From positions 186,001 through 250,000 of the forward strand of contig NZ_JAMBPP010000001.1 of assembly GCF_023369855.1 (NCBI RefSeq): DNA of 64,000 bases, given 5' to 3'. Position numbers and translations under genes: made by a program. The stretch comes from Actinotalea alkalitolerans (GTDB lineage: Bacteria > Actinomycetota > Actinomycetes > Actinomycetales > Cellulomonadaceae). Shown here piece after piece: positions 37,070 through 44,454 of the stretch. Within the stretch, counting starts at the first letter, position 1; each line of letters starts with the position of its first letter. Below the pieces are notes generated by a model. The model did not search any database and was not told the origin of the DNA. It was given only the letters and a program-made list of their open reading frames with translations.

Positions 37070-37794
37070 CGCACGGCACCGGCGGTGGGCAGCACCACGC
37101 CGTCCCACACCTCGATCCGACGCGAGCACCACGAGGCGACGGTCTCGTCGTGGGTCACCACCACGAGGGACGCCCCCGCGGCGCGGGTGGTCTCGGTCAG
37201 GATCCGCATCACCTCGGCGCCGGTGGTCTGGTCGAGGGCGCCGGTGGGCTCGTCGGCGAACACGACCCCCGGCCCGGTGATCAGCGCCCGGGCGACGGCG
37301 ACGCGCTGCGCCTGCCCGCCCGAGAGCTCGCCCGGGCGCCGCTGCTCCATGCCTCGCAGGCCGAGGGCGTCGAGCCACTGCCGGGCCAGGCCCATGGCCT
37401 GGGCCCGCGGGGTGCCGAGCAGCATCGGCGGCAGGGCGACGTTCTCCTGGGCGGGGAGCTCGGAGAGCAGCTGGCCGAACTGGAAGACGAAGCCGTACCG
37501 GCGCCGGCGCAGCAGCGACCGTTCACGCTCGGACATCCCGGAGACCTCGTGACCGTCGAGGTGCACGGTCCCGGCATCGGGCGGGAGGATCCCCGCGAGG
37601 CAGTGCAGCAGGGTCGACTTGCCCGAGCCCGAGGGGCCCATCACGGCCAGGGACTCCCCCGCGGCGAGGTCGACGTCGACACCTGCGAGCGCCGTCGTCG
37701 GGCCGAAGCGCTTGACCAGCCCGCGGGCGGACAACCGCGGGACGGTGCTCGGCGGGGGCAGCGGGGCGGGGTTCGGGCTCGGGGCGGTGGTCAT
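37066..37794 (-). CDS. LolD/MacB-type ABC ATP-binding protein
   Basis: The product is 242 residues. Walker A GPSGSGKST (about residue 53), signature LSGGQAQRVAVARAL (about 155), Walker B VVFADEPTGALDQ (about 176) and the switch His in VVTHDETVASWC are intact. The motif DEPTGALD is diagnostic for the LolD/MacB/FtsE group. It is coupled to the FtsX-type permease. The start is preceded by no strong ribosome site. Confidence 0.92.
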   Translation of the reverse strand: MTTAPSPNPAPLPPPSTVPRLSARGLVKRFGPTTALAGVDVDLAAGESLAVMGPSGSGKSTLLHCLAGILPPDAGTVHLDGHEVSGMSERERSLLRRRRYGFVFQFGQLLSELPAQENVALPPMLLGTPRAQAMGLARQWLDALGLRGMEQRRPGELSGGQAQRVAVARALITGPGVVFADEPTGALDQTTGAEVMRILTETTRAAGASLVVVTHDETVASWCSRRIEVWDGVVLPTAGAVR

Positions 37795-37970
37795 GCGTCC
37801 AGGCTCGTCGCACGGACGTGGCAGGCGCGTCGGGCGGTGGGTCCGTCCTGGCGAGCGGCGGGTGCGACCGTGGGTGGGGCGCGGGGTGCATGACGTCCGA
37901 CCAGGGTGGGAGACCGCGACGGCGACCGGTCAGGACACCGGGGCCGGGGCTGGGGCCCGGTGGGCATGCA

Positions 37971-38061
37971 AGGACCCCCCGCACACCCACCAGAGCCCGC
38001 CTGCCCTTGCTGCCTTCCGGCCCTGGGGGAGTTCAGCGAGATGATGCCGCACGAGGGGTCT
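37971..38061 (-). ncRNA. ffs: signal recognition particle 4.5S RNA
   Basis: On the minus strand the conserved SRP core is present: CTGAACTCCCCCAGGGCC, then GGAAGGCAGCAAGGG, which form the asymmetric and symmetric loops that bind Ffh. Outer strands ACCCC near the 5' end and GGGGGGT near the 3' end pair to close the stem. The length of about 91-97 nt fits the small bacterial type. Ends are estimated from pairing. In related genomes it often lies near dnaX; here dnaX is 10 kb away. Confidence 0.93.
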
Positions 38062-38126
38062 GGATGAACCCTAACGCAGGGGCCCCGGAGCGCCGAAACC
38101 GGGAACCCTCGGTTCTCTCGCGATCC

Positions 38127-38156
38127 TTGACATGCAAGTGACCACTTGCCTATGGT
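38127..38156 (+). promoter_or_regulatory. promoter with embedded ArsR-type operator
   Basis: TTGACA (38127-38132) and TATGGT (38151-38156) are 18 bases apart. The spacer holds the perfect inverted repeat GCAAGTG-AC-CACTTGC (38134-38149). Transcription would start about 7 bases after the second box, at or next to the GTG at 38164. This is the textbook layout of a self-repressed ArsR promoter. Confidence 0.75.
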
Positions 38157-38163
38157 CGGTGCC

Positions 38164-38436
38164 GTGAGCGACATCTACAAGGCGCTCGCCGACCCCACCC
38201 GCCGGGTGATCCTCGACGAGCTGGTCGAGCGCGACGGCCAGACCCTGTTCGAGCTGTGCACCCGGCTCACCATGAAGCACGACGTCGCCTCGTCACGGCA
38301 GGCGATCTCCCAGCACCTCGACGTGCTCGAGGCCGCCGGGCTGGTCACCCGACGCCGCGAGGGCCGCTACACCTTCCACCACCTCGACACCTCGCCGCTG
38401 CGCGAGGTCGCCACCCGCTGGCCCACCACCCCATGA
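38164..38436 (+). CDS. ArsR-family transcriptional regulator
   Basis: The product is 90 residues: VSDIYKALADPTRRVILDEL, a recognition region SSRQAISQHLDVLEAAGLV and a wing RRREGRYTFHHL. No metal-binding Cys cluster (ELCTRL has one Cys only), so it belongs to the non-metal group that often pairs with VOC or SRPBCC proteins. GTG 38164 coincides with the predicted transcription start, which suggests leaderless translation; TTG 38146 and ATG 38152 would lie in the promoter itself. It precedes the VOC gene by 8 bases. Confidence 0.92.
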   Translation: MSDIYKALADPTRRVILDELVERDGQTLFELCTRLTMKHDVASSRQAISQHLDVLEAAGLVTRRREGRYTFHHLDTSPLREVATRWPTTP

Positions 38437-38444
38437 GGACACCC

Positions 38445-38837
38445 ATGCCCAGGATCACCATCACCAGCGTCTTCGTCGACGACCAGACCACCGCCCTGGC
38501 GTTCTACACCGACGTGCTCGGCTTCGTGCCCAAGGACGACGTCCCGATGGGCGAGCACCGCTGGCTCACCGTCGTCTCCCCCGACCAGCCCGACGGCCCC
38601 GAGCTGCTCCTCGAGCCGAGCGAGCACCCCGCCGTCGGCCCCTACAGGGCCGCGCTCGTCGCGGACGGGATCCCGTGCACGTCGTTCGGGGTCGACGACG
38701 TCGTCGCCGAGCACGCACGCCTCACCGCGGCCGGCGTCGTGTTCACCCAGCCACCCACGACGATGGGCCCGGTCACCACGGCCGTGCTGGACGACACGTG
38801 CGGCAACCTCGTCCAGATCGCGTCGTTCGCGGCCTGA
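38445..38837 (+). CDS. VOC-family protein (glyoxalase/bleomycin resistance-like)
   Basis: The product is 130 residues with the two beta-alpha-beta-beta-beta modules of the VOC fold: ITSVFVDDQTTALAFYTDVL, then RWLTVVSPDQPDGPELLLEP, and FGVDDVVAEHARLTAAGVVF, ending in TAVLDDTCGNLVQIASF. Metal ligands are plausible (Glu in the ELLLEP strand, C-terminal region) but not certain. GAGGA lies before ATG 38445; ATG 38433 overlapping the arsR stop is an alternative. It is probably controlled by the ArsR protein. Confidence 0.92.
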   Translation: MPRITITSVFVDDQTTALAFYTDVLGFVPKDDVPMGEHRWLTVVSPDQPDGPELLLEPSEHPAVGPYRAALVADGIPCTSFGVDDVVAEHARLTAAGVVFTQPPTTMGPVTTAVLDDTCGNLVQIASFAA

Positions 38838-38874
38838 CCCGTCCGCCCGGCGCACCGCGCGACGGTCGAGCGGG

Positions 38875-41514
38875 TCAGGCGGAGGGCAGGTCCGTGCGGC
38901 GCATCCGGAGCAGGGTGCGTCGCGCGGTGCGGTACTCCTGCGCCGTCGGGTAGCCGCTGTGCCCCTGGACCGGTGGGTACGTGGCGTTCTCCTCGTCGAG
39001 CAGGTAGCCGAGCGGGTCCTCGCACTGCAGGTCGTGGTCGTCCAGGGCCGCGACGAGGCTCGCGCCGATCGGATCGGTGTCCCGCCACAGGTTGATCCAC
39101 CGGTCGCCCAGGGCCGCCCGCACCCGCAGCAGCTCGACCGGCCTGCTCACCCCGCGCGCCACCACCGAGCGACCCCGGGGCACCAGCTCGCTGCCGCTGA
39201 AGTACTGCGGGAACAACGGCTGGTACAGCCGCCCCAGGGGGCTGCCGTGGGTGAGCAGCACGACATGGTCCAGGGTGCGGCCACGTGACGGTCGGCCGTC
39301 GGCCGCTGCGCTCCCCTGTGCCGCCTCGGCCGCGTCGAGGGTCGCGAGCTGGGCGATCACCGCGAGCGCGATGACCGTGCCCTGCGAGTGCGCCGAGAGC
39401 ACGACCCGGGGGCCGGGGGCGAAGGTCTGGGCGCCGGCGAGGTGCCGGATGCGCGCGACGAGCTGGGGCACGGCGCGTTCGGTGTAGCTGGGCGGGGCGA
39501 ACGGGTGGCAGCCCCGCGGCCAGAAGGACAGCACGTCCCAGACGATCCCCACCTGACGCCGGACCTCGGCCGAACGCCAGCTCGCGACCACGAGGGCGAC
39601 CAGACCGGCCGCGAGCAGCGCGAGCGCCCACGAGCCCGCGGTCGCGAGGACCTCCCCCAGGTCACCGACCCATGCTGTGGCGGGCACGGTCGCAGGCTCG
39701 TCGGCCAGGGTCGCCACGGCCTGCCCGAGGTCTTCCCCTCGCCACCCCAGCCGGCGGAACAACCCGTCGACCAGCTGCAGGTTGGACGTCACGGCGATCC
39801 CCGCGAGCACCACCCCGCCGACCCCGCCGACCGCCAGCGCGTTGACGATCCACCGCGTCTGGACGAGACGCTGGAGACGGCGGGCACGCACGATCCGCCG
39901 GATGCGGTAGTCGTCGCGCCACTCGCGGTGCAGACGACGACGGTCCGCCGGGTCCCGGGTGACGCCGTCGGCGCCGCGCGACGGGCTCGAGCCGACCCCG
40001 TAGTGGTCGGCCACCGCGACGACGTCCTTCGACGGGTGGCGTGAGACCAGCACGAAGGTCACCACCCCGGCGACCAGGCCCAGCCCGACCACGACCGCGA
40101 ACCCGCCCGAGGCCCACTGGAGGAGCACCGGGACCTCGATCGACGTGGCCGGCCCATCCTCCTGCGCGGGGGCCCGCAGCAGCTCGGCGATCCGCAACGA
40201 GGCGGCAGCGACGTACACGTAGCCCAGCAGCGTCCCGCTGGCCGCCACGACCCACGGCGCGAAACCACCCAGGGCGGGCAGCTGGGTCTCGGCCGCGGGT
40301 GTGCGAGCCGTCGGGCTGAGCGCGGCATGGTCACCGGGGCGCGGGTCCAGCGCCCGTGCGCACCGGTGCGCGGTGTTCAGGAGCCGCTGGGCACTGAGCA
40401 GCACCAGGCCCACGGCGAGCGGCAGCAGCACCTGCACCCAGACGACCACCGTGAGCATGTCCCCCAGGGCCGGCAGCTCGCCGGGCAGGGAGGCCGCGGC
40501 GCCGTCGTCGTCGACCGCCTGCCGGAAGGCCAGGGCCGCGAGCACCGCCGCGAGCAGCGCCACACCCTGGAGCGTCGTCGTCACCACGCCCTGGGCCGGG
40601 GTCGGTCGGTAGGTCCACGACACCCACCGCGTCGGCAACGCCACCAGGAGCACACCCGCCACCACGACGAGCGCGCCGCACACCAGGGCCGTCCACCACA
40701 ACCCGGTGCCCACGCCTCGCGACTGACCCTGCTCGGCCCACGCGACCGCTGCGGTCGTCTGCTGCGACGACCACACCAGCAGCAGCGCGACCGTCGCCCA
40801 CCCCACGCTCAGGTGCACGCTGCGCAGCCGTCGCACCAGCGGCTCCCCGTTCCACATCAGCGGGGAGAACAGGTCGGGCTGGGCCTCGTCACCGCGGGTG
40901 GACCCCACCGGCGAGCCGCTCAGGTCTGCTGCGGACGACGCCTCGTACCGCAGGCTCACCCGGTGCGAGAGCCACGCCACCGCGCCCAGGAGGAGCACCG
41001 GGACGGCCGAGGCCACCGCCACCCGGGTGCCCAGGGTCCAGTCGTCGGCGACCGTCAGCCGCTGCCCGACGACGCCGCACACCTCACCCGCGCACTGCCA
41101 CGCGAGCAGATCCATGCTGATCAGCGCGGCCGCCAGGGTCACCAGCACCGTGAGGGTCACCGCGAGCAGCCGCATCGAGGCGCGGAACAGCCACGGGCGC
41201 GCCGCGCGGCTGCTGGGCCCGTCGCCGTCGGTCAGGTCGCGACTGGTCCAGAACGCGAGGTTGACCAGGGCGAACGGCAGCATCACCAGCCATGCCGCCT
41301 GCTTCGCGACGCCCGAGGTCAGCCGACCCCAGCTCACCCCCTCGAGCACCCCGCCTCCGGGCAGCCGCCCGGCGGACGCGTCGGACGCCCGGACGAAGCG
41401 CACCAGGTCGTCACCCGCGACCTGGTCGAACCTCTCGACCCCCAGGAGGCCCTCCGGGCTGGTGCCCGAGACCCCGTGGACGAGCAGCTCGACATACGAC
41501 GGACGCACCGGCAT
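38875..41514 (-). CDS. large polytopic membrane protein with C-terminal hydrolase-like region
   Basis: The product is 879 residues. GGGAGG lies 8 bases before ATG 41514. The N-terminus (YVELLVHGVSGTSPEGLL) resembles the first strand of an alpha/beta hydrolase. About ten membrane helices are spread over residues 60-640. The C-terminal 230 residues are soluble, with VVLSAHSQGTVIALAVIAQL (about 715-735), a serine-nucleophile elbow of the form AHSQG, and VVLLTHGSPLGRLYQPLFPQ. The fold seems to be split, with strand 1 at the N-terminus and the nucleophile at the C-terminus. It ends 37 bases after the VOC gene on the opposite strand. No named family is recognised; a lipase or esterase role is inferred. 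Confidence 0.75.
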   Translation of the reverse strand: MPVRPSYVELLVHGVSGTSPEGLLGVERFDQVAGDDLVRFVRASDASAGRLPGGGVLEGVSWGRLTSGVAKQAAWLVMLPFALVNLAFWTSRDLTDGDGPSSRAARPWLFRASMRLLAVTLTVLVTLAAALISMDLLAWQCAGEVCGVVGQRLTVADDWTLGTRVAVASAVPVLLLGAVAWLSHRVSLRYEASSAADLSGSPVGSTRGDEAQPDLFSPLMWNGEPLVRRLRSVHLSVGWATVALLLVWSSQQTTAAVAWAEQGQSRGVGTGLWWTALVCGALVVVAGVLLVALPTRWVSWTYRPTPAQGVVTTTLQGVALLAAVLAALAFRQAVDDDGAAASLPGELPALGDMLTVVVWVQVLLPLAVGLVLLSAQRLLNTAHRCARALDPRPGDHAALSPTARTPAAETQLPALGGFAPWVVAASGTLLGYVYVAAASLRIAELLRAPAQEDGPATSIEVPVLLQWASGGFAVVVGLGLVAGVVTFVLVSRHPSKDVVAVADHYGVGSSPSRGADGVTRDPADRRRLHREWRDDYRIRRIVRARRLQRLVQTRWIVNALAVGGVGGVVLAGIAVTSNLQLVDGLFRRLGWRGEDLGQAVATLADEPATVPATAWVGDLGEVLATAGSWALALLAAGLVALVVASWRSAEVRRQVGIVWDVLSFWPRGCHPFAPPSYTERAVPQLVARIRHLAGAQTFAPGPRVVLSAHSQGTVIALAVIAQLATLDAAEAAQGSAAADGRPSRGRTLDHVVLLTHGSPLGRLYQPLFPQYFSGSELVPRGRSVVARGVSRPVELLRVRAALGDRWINLWRDTDPIGASLVAALDDHDLQCEDPLGYLLDEENATYPPVQGHSGYPTAQEYRTARRTLLRMRRTDLPSA

Positions 41515-41640
41515 GCGCATCGCCTCCCGCAGAGATCGCCAGGATGCTCCCCTCGGGCTTGCCGCGACAAGAGGCGCCCCACGGGTGCGGCGGTGTGCGT
41601 TCGGAGGAGCGCGGCGCCGTCGGGTAACCTCGTGCGGCCA

Positions 41641-41725
41641 GGAGGATTCGCCTAGTGGCCTATGGCGCACGCTTGGAAAGCGTGTTGGGTGCAAGCCCTC
41701 GGGGGTTCGAATCCCCCATCCTCCG
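41641..41725 (+). tRNA. tRNA-Ser(GGA), copy 1
   Basis: The 85-nt gene has acceptor strands GGAGGAT/ATCCTCC, discriminator G, D-arm CGCCTAGTGGCCTATGGCG, anticodon stem ACGCT/AGCGT with loop TGGAAA giving anticodon GGA, a long class II variable arm (TTGGGTGCAAGCCCTC) and T-arm GGGGGTTCGAATCCCCC. CCA is not encoded. It is identical to the copy at 49356. Confidence 0.96.
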
Positions 41726-41742
41726 CTCCAGCAAGCACAGCG

Positions 41743-41783
41743 AAGGGCCCGTGACCCGCAGTGATGTGGGTGGCGGGCCCTTT
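41743..41783 (+). terminator. tRNA-Ser copy 1 terminator
   Basis: AAGGGCCCG (41743-41751) and CGGGCCCTT (41774-41782) form a stem ending in TTT, about 18 bases after the tRNA. The same arms follow the second tRNA. Confidence 0.75.
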
Positions 41784-41850
41784 GTCGTGAGGGGGTGCTG
41801 GCGGCCGGAGGGGTGGAGGTAGCCGTTCCGGTGAGGTGCCGGACACCCGA

Positions 41851-42336
41851 TCAGGCTCCCTCGACGGTGCTGGGCTCGTGACCGGCGTCTTCGCCCCGCG
41901 ACTGGCCGGACTCGACGCGTCGCCTGAGCGCCTCGTTGAACGCGGTGAACCCGGCGTGGCTGTTCGCGGTGGCGCCCTTGAAGAGGGTCACGAGGATCCC
42001 GGTGAAGCGTTCGCTGTGGGTCAACCGGGTGGTCCCGTCGGGTTTGACGGTCAGCACGAAGGAGTGCAGCCCGTCGAACAGGCCGCCCGGGCCCAGCCTC
42101 CCGATCCAGCTGAGCTCCTCCCCCGGCGTGGCAACCAGAAGCCTGGGCCGGAAGGTCGTGCCGCGACCACCTCGGCCGGCCAGGTGGACGACCAGCCGGC
42201 TGCCTGCCTCCGCGGTGCCGTCGATGCGGTCCATGAACGGGTTCCACTCCGGGTAGGCGGGGAAGTCGGTCAGGACGTCCCAGACGGCCTGGGGGCCGGC
42301 GTCGATGTCGATCGTGGTGATGACGGTGGCGCTCAT
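41851..42336 (-). CDS. SRPBCC-family protein
   Basis: The product is 161 residues. AGAGGAGC lies before ATG 42336. The START-like helix-grip fold is clear: TTIDIDAGPQAVWDVLTDFP, YPEWNPFMDRIDGTAEAGS, then VATPGEELSWIGRLGPGGLF and TGILVTLFKGATANSHAGF, with the long C-terminal helix. Relatives bind hydrophobic ligands; the ligand here is unknown. Its ATG overlaps the DUF5996 stop, so the two are translated together. Confidence 0.92.
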   Translation of the reverse strand: MSATVITTIDIDAGPQAVWDVLTDFPAYPEWNPFMDRIDGTAEAGSRLVVHLAGRGGRGTTFRPRLLVATPGEELSWIGRLGPGGLFDGLHSFVLTVKPDGTTRLTHSERFTGILVTLFKGATANSHAGFTAFNEALRRRVESGQSRGEDAGHEPSTVEGA

Positions 42337-43307
42337 GCTCTGCTCCTCTCTCGTCGGTGGCCGCCTGCACGGTGCTGCGGCCACCGCGCCGGGTCGTCCT
42401 CCAGGACGGCCCGGTCCCATCCGCCCAGGACGGCTGCGGCGGCGTACGTGCTGTGGAGAAACTGCGCCACGGTGTGGTCCGGGTCCTCCGAGTCGGCCAC
42501 CGCCTCGTACGGCAGCAGGAACTGGCCGTTCTCGACGCTGTAGTACGCCGCGTCCGGTGCCACGGGGTAGTCCGCGAACCCGTCGGGCTCGGGGTAGGCG
42601 TACGCGTAGAAGGCGCCCTCCTCGCCCCCGCCCGGCCAGAACCCGGCACTGCTCAGCTCACGGGAGTAGCCCTCGACCATCACCCAGTCGCCGCAGTTGG
42701 GGGCGCCGCCGGGGTGCTCGGGCGCCTCCCGACCGGAGAACCGGGTGCACGCCAGGTCCATGGCGCCCCAGAAGAGGTGCACCGGGCTGACCTTGCCCAC
42801 GAAGTGGGAACGGAAGTCGCCGAGAACCCGGTCCGCATGCACCAGCTGCTGCCAGAACAGGTGGGCGGCGACCGGGTCGTAGGTCGCGTGCTGGTCGTCA
42901 AGGGGGAACGGGACCGCCGGGTCCACCTCGTTCGGCCGGACGTCGATGACCACGTCGATGCCCAGCTCGTCGAGGGCCCGCATGGTCGCTGCGTAGAAGT
43001 CCGAGACGGGTCGCGAGAACAGTCCGACGAGCCGCTCCTCCCCTGCGCTGCTCCGTATCCGGAGGTGGTGCGCGACGACGTCGAGCTCGAGGTCGAAGGA
43101 CCCAGAGCGGTGCGGGATCGCGCCGGTGGTGAGCCCGCGGGGGCTCACGTACAGGGTGACCTGCCACCAGTGGTTGACCAGTGGGCTCTGCGAGAGCCGG
43201 ATCTTCCCCACGATCTGGGTCCACATGTGCAAGGTCTCGCGGGTGTCGGTCCAGTCGTCGACCCGCAGTCGCGGCCACTCGTGTGGTGAGCCGATGTGCG
43301 TCGTCAT
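42333..43307 (-). CDS. DUF5996 family protein
   Basis: The product is 324 residues. It shows the DUF5996 signature: WPRLRVDDWTDTRETLHMWTQ, then GKIRLSQSPLVNHWWQVTLY, VDFDLEFDVV-type strands (here GSFDLELDVVAHHL), LFSRPVSDFYAATMRALDEL, and a C-terminal HLFWGAMDLACTRFSGREAP with GFWPGGG. Function is unknown. It overlaps the SRPBCC gene by 4 bases and follows the flavodoxin gene by 25 bases, so 44198-41851 is probably a single operon. Confidence 0.92.
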   Translation of the reverse strand: MTTHIGSPHEWPRLRVDDWTDTRETLHMWTQIVGKIRLSQSPLVNHWWQVTLYVSPRGLTTGAIPHRSGSFDLELDVVAHHLRIRSSAGEERLVGLFSRPVSDFYAATMRALDELGIDVVIDVRPNEVDPAVPFPLDDQHATYDPVAAHLFWQQLVHADRVLGDFRSHFVGKVSPVHLFWGAMDLACTRFSGREAPEHPGGAPNCGDWVMVEGYSRELSSAGFWPGGGEEGAFYAYAYPEPDGFADYPVAPDAAYYSVENGQFLLPYEAVADSEDPDHTVAQFLHSTYAAAAVLGGWDRAVLEDDPARWPQHRAGGHRRERSRA

Positions 43308-43332
43308 GGCTCCTCCTTCTCCGGCAGCGGTG

Positions 43333-44064
43333 CTACCGGTGCTCGGGGTTCTCCTGGTCAGGAGCGCAGCCGGCGTCCCACTCGCTGCGTCGGTTCCCGT
43401 ACGCCGGTACGCCGCCCGCGCCGCGCAGGATCGCGGCGAGGTGCATCAGGTTGTAGGTCATGAAGGTCGTGTTGCGGTTGGTGAAGTCGTTCTCCGGGCC
43501 CCCCGACCCTGGATCCATGTACGACGGGCCCGGACCGGCGGCGCCGACCCACCCGGCGTCGGCCTGCGGCGGGATGGTGAACCCCAGGTGCTGCAGGCTG
43601 TAGAGGACGTTCATCGCGCAGTGCTTCGCGCCGTCCTCGTTGCCGGTGATGACGCACCCGCCGACGCGGCCGTAGTAGGCGTACTGCCCCGCGTCGTTGA
43701 GCGAGCCCGAGCAGCCGTAGAGCCGTTCGACGACCCGCTTCATCACCGAGCTGTTGTCCCCCAGCCAGACCGGGCCAGCCAGGACGAGGATGTCGGCCGC
43801 CAGCACCTTCTCCATGAGCGCAGGCCACTCGTCGAGCGCGGCGCCGTGCTCGGTCATGTCCGGCCACACCCCGGTGGCGATGTCGTGGTCCACGGCCCGG
43901 ACCTCCTCGACCTGGACCCCGTGCTCCCGCATGATGCGGGAGCTGATGCGGGCAAGACCCTCCGTGTGGCTGGGCTCCGGTGAACGCTTCAGCGTCGCGT
44001 TGATGAACAGGGCTCGCAGACCGTCGAACCGGGGCGGCACGGCGATCTCGCGGGCGGCGGTCAT
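43333..44064 (-). CDS. flavodoxin-like NADPH-dependent FMN reductase
   Basis: The product is 243 residues. The flavodoxin-like fold starts with LRALFINATLKRSPEPSHTE (FMN phosphate loop) and shows ADILVLAGPVWLGDNSSVMK (the W/G loop at the isoalloxazine) and RVGGCVITGNEDGAKHCAMN. This matches NAD(P)H-dependent FMN reductase/flavodoxin-family proteins. A quinone or xenobiotic reductase role is inferred. Its ATG overlaps the stop of a 45-codon ORF. Confidence 0.92.
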   Translation of the reverse strand: MTAAREIAVPPRFDGLRALFINATLKRSPEPSHTEGLARISSRIMREHGVQVEEVRAVDHDIATGVWPDMTEHGAALDEWPALMEKVLAADILVLAGPVWLGDNSSVMKRVVERLYGCSGSLNDAGQYAYYGRVGGCVITGNEDGAKHCAMNVLYSLQHLGFTIPPQADAGWVGAAGPGPSYMDPGSGGPENDFTNRNTTFMTYNLMHLAAILRGAGGVPAYGNRRSEWDAGCAPDQENPEHR

Positions 44065-44198
44065 GTCAGCACCTCGTTGCCGGCTGCGGCGGACGGCGCG
44101 TTGACGACGACGTCCACGTACTCCGGGTGGTGGCGCAGCCAGCTGAGGATGGAGTGACGGTGGTCCGGATCCCTGCTCACGGCGACGTCTGTTGACAT
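44061..44198 (-). CDS. 45-residue protein coupled to the flavodoxin gene
   Basis: The ORF reads MSTDVAVSRDPDHRHSILSW then LRHHPEYVDVVVNAPSA. It ends by overlapping the flavodoxin ATG by 4 bases. GAGAGG lies 10 bases upstream. The His-rich middle and hydrophobic ends are protein-like. It may be a small protein of its own or a leader that couples translation. No family is recognised. Confidence 0.5.
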   Translation of the reverse strand: MSTDVAVSRDPDHRHSILSWLRHHPEYVDVVVNAPSAAAGNEVLT

Positions 44199-44454
44199 GT
44201 TCTCGAAGCCTCTCTGCTGGTGTGTGCCCGGTGCCGTGGACAGCGACGATCGAGTCGTGGTGAAGGCACCCGAGCAGCTGTGCCTCGCACCGCAGGCGGG
44301 TCGGCCCCGGCTTGATGCCGTGTCACCAGGCTCGCCGCCAGCGGGTTGTCGTGGCGTCGGTGGAACATCCCGATGTCGTGGCCGGTGATGGCACCAGCGG
44401 TGTGGGCGGGCTATGGCCATGTGTGGTTCGCGTCGGTGAGAATCACCTAGAGCC

